From Streptomyces sp. AM 4-1-1 (GTDB lineage: Bacteria; Actinomycetota; Actinomycetes; Streptomycetales; Streptomycetaceae), in NCBI RefSeq assembly GCF_029167625.1, contig NZ_CP119145.1, forward strand, positions 310,001 to 374,000: 64,000 bases of DNA, given 5' to 3'. Positions within the stretch are counted from its first letter, which is position 1, and each line of letters opens with the position of its first letter. The notes beneath the pieces were generated by a model. That model was not told where the DNA came from and did no database searches. It was given only the letters and a program-made list of their open reading frames with translations. Positions 16,025-26,953 of this stretch are shown in pieces. A program made the position numbers and the translations under genes.

Positions 16025-17389
16025 TCAGCCGGTACCGGAGCCGCCCGTTCCCTCGGGACCGGAGCTCCGCTCGCGGCGTTCGCGTAGCGCGGCCGGCACG
16101 CCCAGCGCGACACCGACCGCCAGCACGAGCAGCCCCCGCAGCCAGATCTCCGCCTCGATCCGGGTCGCGAGCAGGACGCAGGACGCCGCGCCGAGCACGG
16201 GGAGCACGGCGGGCACCCGGAAGTGATCGCGTGTTCCCCGGTCCCGGCGCAGCACGAGAACGGCGGTGTTGACGATGAAGAACACCACGAGCAGCAGCAG
16301 GACGAGCGTGGCGGCCAGGGCGGCCACGTCACCGGTCAGGGCCAGCAGCAGGGAGAGCGCCGTGGTGGTGGCGATCGCCGCCCAGGGCGTGCGGCGGCCG
16401 GGAAGGACCCGGGCCAGGAAGGACGGCAGCAGCCCGTCGCGTGCCATGCCGTAGGCGAGGCGTGAGGACATGATGCCGGTGAGCAGTGCCCCGTTGGCGA
16501 CGGCGACGAGCGCGACGGCGCTGAAGATCCACGTGGGTACCCCGCCGGCCGCGTCGACCACCTCCAGCAGCGGGCCGCTGGACCGCACCAGGGTTTTGGT
16601 CGGTACGACGGCCGAGGCCGCGATGCCGACCAGGACGTAGACGACACCCGCGGTGATCAGGGCCCCGAAGAGCGCCCGTGGGTAGGAGCGGCGGGGGTCA
16701 CGGGTCTCCTCGGCCACGTTGACGGACGTCTCGAAGCCGACGAACGAGTAGTACGCCAGCACGGCCCCGCTCAGGACCGCCGCGGCCGGTCCTTTCCCGC
16801 CGGTGCCCAGATCCGTCAGCCGGCCGAGTTCGCCGTCGCCGCGGAGGATGACCCAGGCGCCGAGCCCGATGACGAGCAGGAGCCCGCCCACCTCGATCAC
16901 CGTGGCCACCACGTTGGCCCGGGTCGACTCACTGATGCCGCGGGCGTTGAGCAGGGCGAGAGCGGCCAGGAAGACGATCGAGACGACGACGACCGGAAGG
17001 GTGACGAACTCGGTCAGGTAGTCCCCGCCGAAACCGCGGGTCAGCGCGGCGACCGAGACGACACCGGCGGCCAGCATGCAGTAGCCCGCCAGGAATCCGG
17101 TGAAGGGCCCGTAGGCGAGGGTCGCGTAGTGGGACGCCCCGCCCGCGCGGGGGTATTTCGTGACGAGTTCGGCGTACGAGGCGGCGGTCAGCAGAGCGAG
17201 GCAGAGCGCCACACCCAGCGGTACCCAGACGGCGCCGCCCGATTCCGCCGCGACCTGGCCCACCAGCACGTAGACGCCCGCGCCCAGTACGTCCCCGAGG
17301 ATGAAGAAGTACAGGAGCGATGTCGTGAGGGTCTTCTTGAGGGGTGCCGAAGTGGCTGACGCCTCTGTCGTGGCACGTGGTTCTTTCAC
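16025..17389 (-). CDS. APC-family amino acid permease
   Basis: 454-residue cytoplasmic membrane transporter with about 12 helices, of the amino acid-polyamine-organocation family. The N terminus enters TM1 at LLYFFILGDVLGAGVYVLVGQVA, with the GAG unwound helix typical of APC substrate binding. TM6 is at VLSGAVLAYYSFVGFETSVNVAEETRDPRRSYPRAL, another APC hallmark. The substrate is unknown, but cationic or neutral amino acids are usual. The C terminus is Gly/Ser-rich. Start GTG at 17389. It lies 102 bp upstream of the SpoIIE gene on the same strand. Confidence 0.88.
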   Translation of the reverse strand: MKEPRATTEASATSAPLKKTLTTSLLYFFILGDVLGAGVYVLVGQVAAESGGAVWVPLGVALCLALLTAASYAELVTKYPRAGGASHYATLAYGPFTGFLAGYCMLAAGVVSVAALTRGFGGDYLTEFVTLPVVVVSIVFLAALALLNARGISESTRANVVATVIEVGGLLLVIGLGAWVILRGDGELGRLTDLGTGGKGPAAAVLSGAVLAYYSFVGFETSVNVAEETRDPRRSYPRALFGALITAGVVYVLVGIAASAVVPTKTLVRSSGPLLEVVDAAGGVPTWIFSAVALVAVANGALLTGIMSSRLAYGMARDGLLPSFLARVLPGRRTPWAAIATTTALSLLLALTGDVAALAATLVLLLLVVFFIVNTAVLVLRRDRGTRDHFRVPAVLPVLGAASCVLLATRIEAEIWLRGLLVLAVGVALGVPAALRERRERSSGPEGTGGSGTG

Positions 17390-17549
17390 GCGGGCCGTAT
17401 ACCCGATCCGTCGCGCGGCACCGATGGCCGAGGACGCCGTCCCCCCACCGGGGCGGCGATCGGTGCCCCGGGAGGGCGGACGGCGGGCGAGCGCGGTGGC
17501 GCGGCCCCGTGAACGGCCGGGGGGCTGTTCCCTTTGGCATCCTGAGACC

Positions 17550-18302
17550 GTGCAGAAGCCGACCGCTGTCGCCCTCGACCCTCCTGTCGCGATACCCGCC
17601 CCGCTCCTCACCCAGCAGTGGCTGGACCTGACCTTCATCCACTGGGCGGTCGAGCCGGACGTCGTCGCGGGCCTGCTGCCGCGCGGGACCGTTCCCGACA
17701 CCCACGACGGGCTCACGTACATCGGGCTCGTCGCCTTCCGGATGCACCGGGTCGGATGGCTCCGGCTGCCCGCAGTGCCCTACCTCGGCTCCTTTCCGGA
17801 GACCAACGTGCGCCTGTACTCCGTGGACGGGCACGGGCGGCGGGGTGTGGTCTTCCGTTCGATGGACGCCTCGCGGCTGATTCCGGTGGTGATGGGCCGG
17901 ATCTGCTTCCGGCTGCCGTATCTGTGGTCCCGTATGAGCGTCCGCACCGCCGGCGACACCGTCACCTACGCCGGCTCCCGCCGGTGGCCGGGCCCCCGGG
18001 GCGCGTACAGCCGGATCAGCGTACGGACCGGGGAGCGCGTTCGGGAGCCCACTGAGCTTGAGCACTTCCTCACGGCGCGATGGGGCATGCACAACCGGTT
18101 CTTCGGCAGAACGGGGTACCTGTCGAACCAGCACCCGCGCTGGCCCCTGTACCGCGCCGAACTCATCACGTGCGAGGAGAACCTGATCGTGTCCGCCGGC
18201 CTTCCGGCGCCGAGCGGTGCTCCGGTCAGTGTTCTCCACTCCCCCGGTGTGCCGGTCCGCCTCGGCCGTCCCGCACGCGGGCCGGCCGCTCCTGCCCGCT
18301 GA
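17550..18302 (+). CDS. DUF2071/YqjF-like protein
   Basis: 250-residue soluble protein of the DUF2071 family, function unknown. It begins at WLDLTFIHWAVEPDVVAGLLPRGTVPDTHDG and carries the family blocks TYIGLVAFRMHRVGW, SFPETNVRLYSVDGHGRRGVVFRSMDASRL and ARWGMHNRFFGRTGYL. The fold is thought to resemble acetoacetate-decarboxylase-like lipocalins, with no known substrate. GTG at 17550 is chosen because the domain starts shortly after it and TGGCAT lies 9 nt upstream as a possible -10. It is divergent from the amino-acid permease. Confidence 0.8.
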   Translation: MQKPTAVALDPPVAIPAPLLTQQWLDLTFIHWAVEPDVVAGLLPRGTVPDTHDGLTYIGLVAFRMHRVGWLRLPAVPYLGSFPETNVRLYSVDGHGRRGVVFRSMDASRLIPVVMGRICFRLPYLWSRMSVRTAGDTVTYAGSRRWPGPRGAYSRISVRTGERVREPTELEHFLTARWGMHNRFFGRTGYLSNQHPRWPLYRAELITCEENLIVSAGLPAPSGAPVSVLHSPGVPVRLGRPARGPAAPAR

Positions 18303-18389
18303 TCCGGTCGGGCACGCCGGCCGTTCGCCCGACTTCCCGGTTTCCGGTCCGGGTTGAGGGCTGGGAACCGGCGGCGTACGGAGGACGTG

Positions 18390-18407
18390 TCCTCCCGTAC
18401 GGGAGGA
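18390..18407 (+). promoter_or_regulatory. Shine-Dalgarno-sequestering palindrome
   Basis: TCCTCCCGTACGGGAGGA is a perfect 18-bp palindrome. As RNA it gives a 7-bp stem closed by a GUAC loop. Its right arm GGGAGGA (18401-18407) is the Shine-Dalgarno sequence of the DUF4328 gene, 7 nt before the ATG at 18415. Translational masking or a protein operator are both possible, and the choice cannot be made from sequence. Confidence 0.65.
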
Positions 18408-18414
18408 TGACCGC

Positions 18415-19113
18415 ATGAAGGATCACACAGAGCCGTCCGCCGTGCGCTCGGTCCGGGGACCGGCGCGCTGCGCCGTCACCACCCTCGCTCTCGCCGGCGC
18501 GGCCTGGGCGGCTCGGGCCGTATGGCAGATCCGGCTCGCCGCGGCGGGGCAGCCGTCGTCCGGGCCGCCGGAGCAGGGCGGCGGCCGGCACCGCCCGCTG
18601 ACCGCGCTGGAGAACACCTACCATTTCGTGAGTTCCCTGGGGGACGCGGCCACGGTGCTCTGCGCGATCGCCTTCCTGATGTGGCTGTCGCGTGCCCGGG
18701 ACAACGCCCGGGCACTCTCGGGAGAGCGCCCGCGCCGTGCCTGGCCATGGGTCTACGCGGGCTGGATCGTCCCTGTCGTCAATCTGTGGGTACCCCGTGG
18801 GATCGTCGTGGACATCCACCGCGCCAGTGCCCCCGGTGAACGGCTGCCCCGCGTCGTGAACTGGTGGTGGGGCCTGTGGCTGGCCGGCTCCCTGAGCGGG
18901 GTGGGTCTGATGTACACCGAGAGCGCCGACGGCGTCATCGCACGCGCGTACACGGACCTCCCGTTCCTGCTGACGGCCGACACGGCCGTCGTCGGCGCGG
19001 CCGTGGCCGGCGTCCTCGTCGTCCGTACTCTCACCGGGACCCAGCGCGAACGCCTGCCCGGGACCGTCCCGCACAGGGCCGACCCGGTGTCCCCGGCGCG
19101 GCGCGCGGTCTGA
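18415..19113 (+). CDS. DUF4328 domain membrane protein
   Basis: 232-residue membrane protein with four or five helices. The DUF4328 core is visible as FLMWLSRARDNARAL, then WVYAGWIVPVVNLWVPRGIVVDIHRAS, then VNWWWGLWLAGSLSGVGLMY. The paired W-x-x-P-x-x-N-x-W-x-P pattern is diagnostic. Function is unknown. The ATG at 18415 follows a strong GGGAGGA that is itself part of a perfect palindrome, so initiation may be controlled by RNA structure. Confidence 0.8.
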   Translation: MKDHTEPSAVRSVRGPARCAVTTLALAGAAWAARAVWQIRLAAAGQPSSGPPEQGGGRHRPLTALENTYHFVSSLGDAATVLCAIAFLMWLSRARDNARALSGERPRRAWPWVYAGWIVPVVNLWVPRGIVVDIHRASAPGERLPRVVNWWWGLWLAGSLSGVGLMYTESADGVIARAYTDLPFLLTADTAVVGAAVAGVLVVRTLTGTQRERLPGTVPHRADPVSPARRAV

Positions 19114-19217
19114 ACGGCGGTCGGTCCCGCTCGCCGCGTCGGCCTGCCGACATCCCACCCGTACCGCCCGTGTACGTCCGGCGTACGAAGCACCGCTCGG
19201 GTGCCTGTCACGACCGA

Positions 19218-20855
19218 CTACGAGGGTACGAGGGGAGCGCGCGGCGCACTCCTCAGGGGGGTGACGAGTTCCGCGAGGGCGTGTTCCAGGCCGTGAAGGT
19301 GGGTCAGAGCGGGCCCGGCGCCCAGGGGAGGCGGAACGGAACCGGGGGCCGTGGACCCGGAATTCGCGTCCGGCGCCGTGAGCGTCGGTGCTGTACGGGT
19401 CGGTGTCGTGAGGGCCGGCGTGGTGAGGGCCTTCAGCGCGGATTCGACGCGCCGGCAGGCAGCCGCCAGCCGGGCGTCGTGCGAGGCGTCCGGGTCCGCG
19501 GCGACGGAGGCGAGCCCGCGCACCTGGCCGGCGCAGTCGTCGAGCAGCGCGAGAACTCGTCGGGCGCGGGCCTTACGGGCCCGCGACGGGTTCAGCGGGT
19601 GCACGAGAGGGGCGACGGAGACGCGTACGCGTTCGAGCAGCAGGTCGAGCTCGACGATGCGGTCTGTGGGGTCGGCGGACGGAGAACCCGCGAGCCGGGC
19701 GGCCGCCTCGGCCGTGCACAGATGGACACAACGCAGCGCGCGCTGAATCCAGGCGTCGGTCGTGGCATGGGTGGTGAGCGGCAGAACGAGGAGCACGGCC
19801 AGTGCCGCGCCGACGGCCCCCGTGACGGTCTCGACGAGCCGCAGGACCAGGAGTCCGGGGTCGAGGACCCCGAGCAGGCCGTAGAGCACCCCGGCCAGCA
19901 CGGTCACGAAGAACATCATCCAGCTGTAGGAGACAGCGGCCGCGTAGAAGATCCCTCCCACGCAGACGGCGACCAGGCAGGAGGTGAGGACCGCGTTGCC
20001 GTGGAGCGGGACCGCGATCGCGAGCCCGGCGACGATGCCCAGGGCCGTGCCGAGGACCCGCCGGAAGCCGCGGACAAGCGTCTCGCCGCGTGAGGCGGTG
20101 TTCACGAAGATCCACCAGGCGGCGCCGACCGCCCAGTACCAGCGGTCGTGGGACAGGAACTGGCCGACGGCCAGCGCGAACGCGCACGCGACCGTGGCCT
20201 GCACGGCCTGGCGGGTGGCGGGACGCTCGATGCCACGGCCACCGGGCGGGGCCGGCGGGCGGGGCGTCGGCAGGCCCCGCTCGTAGCACCAGAGCCCGAA
20301 GCGGACCGACGACGAGGCGAGAAGGGCCACCGCGACGGCGGCGTACAGCTGGGGCAGCTGAGCCGGCACCGCGTGCAGGAACTGCGCCAGGAAGAACGTC
20401 ATGAACGCGAAGACCCCCAGGGCGTGACCACGCGGGCCCCACCGGCGGGCATGCACCCCGGCACCGATCACGGCGAGGAACAGGGCGTCCCGCGACAGCG
20501 GCCGGTCATGGAGCGCGGTCGCCAGCGCGAGCACGGGAAAGCCCACCACGGGAAGCAGCGCCGTGGTGATCGCCTGGTTCCTGACCGTGGGATCGGTGAC
20601 GGTGAAGAGCGCGAGGAGCGCCACCAGTCCCCCGGTGACAGCCATGATCAATGACCGGTCCGCCGCCCCGGAGACAGCGACGGCCAGACCGACGCCGAGA
20701 ACGGCGCGGCCGGCACTGCGCAATCGCAGCCGGCCCGGATCGGGGGCCGTGAACAGCTTCTTCGTTCCCGTGGCGACGGTCCGGGACGTACGGGCCGTCC
20801 CGGTGTTCCCGCTCCGCGCCCCTCGCGCCGTCCGCGCGTTCCGCATGGTCCTCAC
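19218..20855 (-). CDS. FUSC family membrane protein (aromatic acid exporter-like)
   Basis: 545-residue membrane protein with two sets of about five to six helices (residues 45-190 and 215-350) separated by a Pro-rich loop, and a cytoplasmic helical domain at the C terminus. The FUSC hallmark in the second half is WYWAVGAAWWIFVNTASRGETLVRGFRRVLGTALG. The family includes aromatic carboxylic acid and fusaric acid exporters, but substrate is unknown. A Thr/Pro-rich repetitive tract (TTPALTTPTRTAPTLTAP) near 470-500 is a probable flexible linker. GTG at 20855 is used, and ATG at 20846 is nearly equivalent. It is divergent from an Lrp-type regulator. Confidence 0.82.
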   Translation of the reverse strand: MRTMRNARTARGARSGNTGTARTSRTVATGTKKLFTAPDPGRLRLRSAGRAVLGVGLAVAVSGAADRSLIMAVTGGLVALLALFTVTDPTVRNQAITTALLPVVGFPVLALATALHDRPLSRDALFLAVIGAGVHARRWGPRGHALGVFAFMTFFLAQFLHAVPAQLPQLYAAVAVALLASSSVRFGLWCYERGLPTPRPPAPPGGRGIERPATRQAVQATVACAFALAVGQFLSHDRWYWAVGAAWWIFVNTASRGETLVRGFRRVLGTALGIVAGLAIAVPLHGNAVLTSCLVAVCVGGIFYAAAVSYSWMMFFVTVLAGVLYGLLGVLDPGLLVLRLVETVTGAVGAALAVLLVLPLTTHATTDAWIQRALRCVHLCTAEAAARLAGSPSADPTDRIVELDLLLERVRVSVAPLVHPLNPSRARKARARRVLALLDDCAGQVRGLASVAADPDASHDARLAAACRRVESALKALTTPALTTPTRTAPTLTAPDANSGSTAPGSVPPPLGAGPALTHLHGLEHALAELVTPLRSAPRAPLVPS

Positions 20856-21028
20856 GACGGTCCGACCGCCCCCTCCGGCTCGTCATACACCTCTTCGCAC
20901 AGCGAAGGCGCCGCGTCTCCGGAAAGCGGCTTCGTCGCCGTCCGGCGCCGCGCGGCGCCATCGTCGGACAGAGCAAAGCACCCCACCGGTCACTGGCTCA
21001 AATCGACGGGACAGCACTGCGCCATTGG

Positions 21029-21034
21029 TACAGT
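21029..21034 (+). promoter_or_regulatory. -10 box of the Lrp regulator gene
   Basis: TACAGT matches the Streptomyces housekeeping -10 consensus closely. Transcription would begin near 21041, giving a leader of about 35 nt before the ATG at 21075. This argues against the GTG at 21033, which lies inside the box. Confidence 0.5.
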
Positions 21035-21074
21035 GACGATCCCTTTCGACGGACCACGGAGAGGCCAACGGATC

Positions 21075-21560
21075 ATGGCGGTGGACGCCCTCGACGCCCG
21101 CATCCTGACGTTGCTCATCGAGCGGCCGCGAACCAGCGTGCGCGAGTACGCACGTCTCCTCGGGATCGCCCGGGGCACTCTCCAGGCCCGGCTCGACCGG
21201 CTGGAGCGGGACGGGGTGATCACCGGTACGGGCCCGGTCCTGTCACCCGCGGCGCTCGGTCACCCGGTGCTCGCGTTCGTCCGTCTGGAGGTGACCCAGG
21301 GCCGTCTGGACGAGGTGGGTGACGCGCTCACCGTCGTCCCGGAGATCGTGGAGGCGTTCTCGACCACCGGGGACGGGGATCTGCTGACCCGGGTCGTGGC
21401 GCGGGACAACGGGCATCTGGAGGACGTGATCCAGCGGCTGATCCGGTTGCCCGGTGTGGTCAGGACCCGGACGGACGTGGCGCTGCGCGAGCGGGTGCCG
21501 CACCGGCTGCTTCCACTGGTCGAATCGGTGGGCCGGGCGGCGGGCGGCACACCGGGCTGA
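21075..21560 (+). CDS. Lrp/AsnC family transcriptional regulator
   Basis: 161-residue regulator with an N-terminal HTH (DALDARILTLLIERPRTSVREYARLLGIARGTLQARLDRLERDGVI) and a C-terminal RAM ligand-binding domain (LAFVRLEVTQGRLDEVGDALTVVPEIVEAFSTTGDGDLLTRVVARD). It probably senses an amino acid or related metabolite. ATG at 21075 was chosen because it places the HTH immediately at the N terminus. The convergent downstream gene is an aldehyde dehydrogenase, and the divergent upstream gene is FUSC. Either may be a target. Confidence 0.87.
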   Translation: MAVDALDARILTLLIERPRTSVREYARLLGIARGTLQARLDRLERDGVITGTGPVLSPAALGHPVLAFVRLEVTQGRLDEVGDALTVVPEIVEAFSTTGDGDLLTRVVARDNGHLEDVIQRLIRLPGVVRTRTDVALRERVPHRLLPLVESVGRAAGGTPG

Positions 21561-21655
21561 ACGGCGTGCCGCCACTGTGGATGCTGCCGCGACGGCCGAC
21601 GATCCGGCGTTCCGCGTCGGTACGGGCCCGTCGCGGGCCCGGGAGCGCCGCGGGG

Positions 21656-23071
21656 TCAGCCCGCGATGGCGCGCAGTTCGGCGTCCGGCGGCAGGACCCG
21701 TACCAGCTTCTTGTTGACGAACTCCTGCATGCCCAGCTTGCCCAGCTCGCGCCCGTACCCCGAGCGCTTGATCCCGCCGAACGGCAGGTCGGCCTGGGTG
21801 GAGGTCGGGTGGTTCACCCACACCATGCCCGTCTCCACACGCTCCGCCACCGCGCGGCCGCGCTCCACGTCCGCGCAGAACACCGAGCCGCCGAGGCCGT
21901 ACTGGCTGTCGTTGGCCAGAGCCACCGCCTCGTCCTCGTCGGCCACCCGGTGGATGACGGCGGCGGGACCGAACAGTTCCTCGGCGTACGCGCGCATCCC
22001 GGGCCTCACCCCGGTGAGGATGGTCGGTTCGACGTAGGCGCCCGGCCGGTCGATCCGGTTCCCGCCGATGACGAGTTCGGCTCCCTGCTCCACGGTTTCA
22101 CGGATCTGCTCGACCAGGCCGACGGCCGCCCGTTCGGAGGAGAGCGGGCCGAGCGTGGTGTTCTCGTCGGCGGGGTCGCCGGGCCGCAGCGCGGCGAACG
22201 CGGTCCGCATGCCGTCGACGAACCGGTCGTAGACCTCGTCCACCACCACGAAGCGCTTGGAGGCCACGCAGCTCTGCCCCGTGTTGGACATGCGGCCCGC
22301 CGTCGCCGCGCCGATCGTGCGTTCCAGGTTCTCCCCGTCCAGCACGATGAACACATCGCTGCCGCCCAGCTCCAGCAGGCTCTTCTTCATCGCCCGCCCC
22401 GCCTGCTCGGCGACCTGGGAGCCGGCCCGCTCGCTGCCGGTCAGCGACGCGCCGCGTACCGCCGGGTGCCCGATGACGCGGGGTATCTCGTCGTGGGTGA
22501 CGAAGAGGTTGGTGTAGACGCCGCCGGGGGCGCCCGCGTCCTGGAAGATCTCCTCCACGGCCAGCGCGGACTGCGGGCAGATGCCCGCGTGCTTGAGGAG
22601 AACGGTGTTGCCGAGGACGAGGTTCGGGCCCGCGAAGCGCACCACCTGGTACAGCGGGAAGTTCCACGGCATGACGCCCAGGAGCACCCCGAGCGGTTCG
22701 TGCAGCAGGTACGCCTCGCCCTCGTCGACCTCCAGGGTCTCCGGGGCGGCGAACCCGGGGCCGTGCTCCGCGTAGTAGGTGAGGATCGACGCGGCGAGGT
22801 CGACCTCGCCGCGCGCCTCGGAGATCAGCTTGCCCATTTCGAGCGTGACGAGCTGGGCCAGCTCCTCCTTGCGTTCGGTCATGATCCCGGCGGCCCGGCC
22901 GACCACGGCGGCCCGCTCCCCGATCGTCTTCCGCCGCCATTCGCCGAAGGCCCGGTCGGCGTCCTCGACAACGGCGTCGACCGTCTCCCCCTCGATCACG
23001 GGGAACTCCGCGAGCGTCTTCCCGGAGGACGGGTCGACCGTGGCGAACGGGCTGGTGTGCTGCTCCGGCAT
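21656..23071 (-). CDS. NAD(P)-dependent aldehyde dehydrogenase, succinate-semialdehyde type
   Basis: 471-residue cytoplasmic aldehyde dehydrogenase. All catalytic features are present: oxyanion Asn137 in MPWNFPLYQ, Lys160, general base Glu234 in [10 protein letters not shown], and nucleophile Cys268 in [11 protein letters not shown]. The C-terminal [19 protein letters not shown] is also typical. The sequence is closest in style to succinate-semialdehyde dehydrogenases (Sad/GabD-like), but substrate is inferred. The ATG at 23071 follows GGAG by 5 nt. No GABA transaminase is adjacent. It is divergent from the DNA-repair pair. Confidence 0.88.
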   Translation of the reverse strand: MPEQHTSPFATVDPSSGKTLAEFPVIEGETVDAVVEDADRAFGEWRRKTIGERAAVVGRAAGIMTERKEELAQLVTLEMGKLISEARGEVDLAASILTYYAEHGPGFAAPETLEVDEGEAYLLHEPLGVLLGVMPWNFPLYQVVRFAGPNLVLGNTVLLKHAGICPQSALAVEEIFQDAGAPGGVYTNLFVTHDEIPRVIGHPAVRGASLTGSERAGSQVAEQAGRAMKKSLLELGGSDVFIVLDGENLERTIGAATAGRMSNTGQSCVASKRFVVVDEVYDRFVDGMRTAFAALRPGDPADENTTLGPLSSERAAVGLVEQIRETVEQGAELVIGGNRIDRPGAYVEPTILTGVRPGMRAYAEELFGPAAVIHRVADEDEAVALANDSQYGLGGSVFCADVERGRAVAERVETGMVWVNHPTSTQADLPFGGIKRSGYGRELGKLGMQEFVNKKLVRVLPPDAELRAIAG

Positions 23072-23336
23072 CGGAACTCCAAGGGGTGGTGGGAACGTAC
23101 GGCGGAACTACCGGTTCCGCGCTCAGCCCCCGAGTGCCCGATGACGAAAGCCGCAAACAGCACCAATGCGGATGGTGTGATCGCGGGAGCCGTGGCGCGC
23201 GGCACGGGCGGGCCGCGCGGTGCCGTTGTGCGGTCCGTGGCCGACAGCGGCACAGTGGGGAACAGTGGAGGAGAGAAGACCGGAAGGCGGGAGGACCGAG
23301 GAGCCACGGGACGGGCGTCGGAGGAAGGAACCGGAC

Positions 23337-23969
23337 GTGAGCGACCACGACGCGCTGCGGACCTACCGCGGCAGACGACACTTCGGTACGACGGCGGAGC
23401 CGCGCGGATCGGGCGGCGCGGCGCGGGACGCGCCACGGTTCGTCGTACAGATCCATGACGCCCGCCGTATGCACTTCGACTTCCGGCTGGAGGTCGACGG
23501 CGTACTGAAGTCCTGGGCGGTACCGCGCGGCCCCTCCGGGAATCCGCGCGACAGACGGCTGGCGGTGCCGACGGAGGACCATCCGCTGGAGTACCGCGAA
23601 TTCGAGGGCGTCATCCCCCGGGGCGAGTACGGGGGCGGCACGGTCATCGTCTGGGACCAGGGCACCTACCGGCCGCTCAGCCACGACCGGCGCGGAGCGC
23701 CCGTACCGTTCGACGAATCCCTTGAACAGGGCCACGCCACGTTCTGGCTGGACGGTGCGAAACTGCGCGGCGAGTTCGCCCTCACCCGGTTCCGCGGCGG
23801 CCACGAGGGCGCCGGAATGGGCGAGGACGCCTGGTTGCTGATCAAGGCCAACGACAAGCGGGCCGTCCACGACCGTCCCGGGACGCCCGACCCCCACCAC
23901 GCGCGTTCGGCCAGGACCGGACGCACCCTGCGCCAAGTCGCCCACGAGGCCCCGGGAGGCTCTTCGTGA
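23337..23969 (+). CDS. stand-alone LigD-type DNA 3'-phosphoesterase
   Basis: 210-residue protein consisting only of the phosphoesterase domain that is usually fused in the NHEJ enzyme LigD. It trims 3'-phosphate or ribonucleotide ends at DNA breaks. The active-site block is FVVQIHDARRMHFDFRLEVDGVLKSWAVPRGPS, with the conserved His-x5-His-x-Asp-x-Arg set in the DARRMHFDFR region. A second His follows in EDHPLEYREFEGVIPRGEYGGGTVIVWDQG. GTG at 23337 follows a long GGAGGAAGGAA. Its stop overlaps the start of the HhH gene (GTGA, 23966-23969), so the two proteins are made together. No Ku or ligase gene lies nearby. Confidence 0.9.
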   Translation: MSDHDALRTYRGRRHFGTTAEPRGSGGAARDAPRFVVQIHDARRMHFDFRLEVDGVLKSWAVPRGPSGNPRDRRLAVPTEDHPLEYREFEGVIPRGEYGGGTVIVWDQGTYRPLSHDRRGAPVPFDESLEQGHATFWLDGAKLRGEFALTRFRGGHEGAGMGEDAWLLIKANDKRAVHDRPGTPDPHHARSARTGRTLRQVAHEAPGGSS

Positions 23970-24607
23970 CCAGCCGAGAGACCGTGGACACCCTGCTCAC
24001 CCGGCACGGTGAGACCTACGCCGCCGAGGCGGGCATCCGGCTGCGAGACACCCCGCAGCCGCTGTACCAGCTGTTGGTGCTGAGCGACCTCCTCAGCGCC
24101 CGGATTCGGGCGTCGGTGGCCGTCGCCGCCGCCCGCGCCCTGTTCGGCCACGGCATGCGCGGTCCGCGGCAGATGGCGGACGCGACCTGGCAGCAGCGCG
24201 TCGACGCCCTCGGCGAGGGCGGCTACCGGCGCTACGACGAACGGACCGCGACCCAGCTCGGCGACGGGGCCCATCTGGTGCTCGACGCGTACGGCGGTGA
24301 TCTGCGGCACCTGCGCGAGGAGGCCGACGGCGACCTCGACGCGCTGCGCGCGGGGCTGCGCCGGGCGCCGGGCATGGGTCCGGCCGGGGCGGACATCTTC
24401 CTCCGCGAGGTACAGGCCGTATGGCCGGAGACGGCGCCCTACCTGGACGGGAAGGCCCTTCAGGGCGCGGAGCGGCTGGGACTGCCGTCCGCGCCGGAGA
24501 AACTGGCGGACCTGGCGGGCGACCGGGGGCCGGCCGTCCTCGCGGCGGGTCTGGTGCGGGCGGCGCTGGACAAGGACGTGGTGACCGACGTGCGCGAACA
24601 CGCCTGA
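23966..24607 (+). CDS. HhH-GPD-like endonuclease III family protein
   Basis: 213-residue all-helical protein resembling the endonuclease III/HhH base-excision superfamily. Visible are QPLYQLLVLSDLLSARIRASVAVAAARALF (the usual first helices) and the hairpin-like PGMGPAGADIFLREVQAVWPETAPYLDGKAL, where an HhH Lys/Asp pair would lie. The classical catalytic Lys of Nth is not evident and there is no Fe-S cluster cysteine set, so enzymatic activity is uncertain. It is coupled by a 4-nt overlap to the LigD-type phosphoesterase, which suggests shared work on DNA ends or lesions. Confidence 0.75.
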   Translation: MTSRETVDTLLTRHGETYAAEAGIRLRDTPQPLYQLLVLSDLLSARIRASVAVAAARALFGHGMRGPRQMADATWQQRVDALGEGGYRRYDERTATQLGDGAHLVLDAYGGDLRHLREEADGDLDALRAGLRRAPGMGPAGADIFLREVQAVWPETAPYLDGKALQGAERLGLPSAPEKLADLAGDRGPAVLAAGLVRAALDKDVVTDVREHA

Positions 24608-24674
24608 GCCGGACGGTCGCGGGCGCCGGGAGCGGATGTGCTCCGGCCGGTGCCCTGCCGGTCGGCCGTCGTCC

Positions 24675-25187
24675 TCAGGGGCGCCAGCGCCGTTCGGCCG
24701 TCGTCCGCTCGTACGGTTGCGGATCGGGGTAGCTCACCAGCTCCAGGATGCTTCCCCAGGGAGTGCGCAGATAGGCGAACCTGTTGCGCTCGCCCTCCTC
24801 CGGGCCGGGCAACGGATGCGGTGGGGCGAGGAGGGCGGCCCCGGCGGACACACAGTTCTCCACGGCCTCGTCCAGTTCGTCGGTGTACAGCGCGACGTGC
24901 TGCCAACCGAAGTCGCAGGGCAGTACGGGGGGTTCCTGCCTGGGGCCGCTGAACTCGAAGAGTTCGACGCCGGGTCCGTTCGGCAGGGACAGCATCCGGA
25001 TGGCGCGCTGCCGGGTGCCCTTCGGCACACCGAGCCGCTTCTCCAGGTCGGGACCCTTCCTGGGCTCCTCCTCACGGCGCAGGGTGTCGTACAGGATCTT
25101 GGCACCGAACGCGCGGACGAGAAAGTGGGTCGCCGTCTCCAGGTCGGGGACGGTGAGACCCACGTGATCGATACCTCGTACAGTCAT
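24675..25187 (-). CDS. VOC family protein
   Basis: 170-residue VOC/glyoxalase-fold protein, two modules. Module 1 starts GIDHVGLTVPDLETATHFLVRAFGAKILYDTL with the metal-ligand His. Module 2 starts FGWQHVALYTDELDEAVENCVSAGA and ends YLRTPWGSILELVSYP with the Glu ligand. The ligand set suits a metal-dependent isomerase, lyase or dioxygenase; substrate unknown. It begins 116 bp after the phosphoglucomutase stop, from which it is separated by a terminator-like hairpin. Confidence 0.82.
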   Translation of the reverse strand: MTVRGIDHVGLTVPDLETATHFLVRAFGAKILYDTLRREEEPRKGPDLEKRLGVPKGTRQRAIRMLSLPNGPGVELFEFSGPRQEPPVLPCDFGWQHVALYTDELDEAVENCVSAGAALLAPPHPLPGPEEGERNRFAYLRTPWGSILELVSYPDPQPYERTTAERRWRP

Positions 25188-25253
25188 GGACCCATCGTCG
25201 CCCGAGGTGAGCGGCGCGGCGCGTTCACGGCCGTGTCCGGGCGCGCCGCCGTG

Positions 25254-25284
25254 GGGCGGCCGGACCGTGCGGGCCCGGCCGCCC
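25254..25284 (-). terminator. terminator after phosphoglucomutase
   Basis: GGGCGGCCGG (25254-25263) pairs with CCGGCCGCCC (25275-25284) over 10 bp around an 11-nt loop, 20 bp past the pgm stop codon. It separates pgm from the downstream VOC gene. Confidence 0.6.
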
Positions 25285-25303
25285 GGCAGGGGCGGGCGGT
25301 GTC

Positions 25304-26953
<1,650 letters not shown>

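Noticed and set aside
21033..21560. Lrp regulator start at GTG 21033
   Set aside because: That GTG overlaps the probable -10 TACAGT, and the HTH begins right after ATG 21075.
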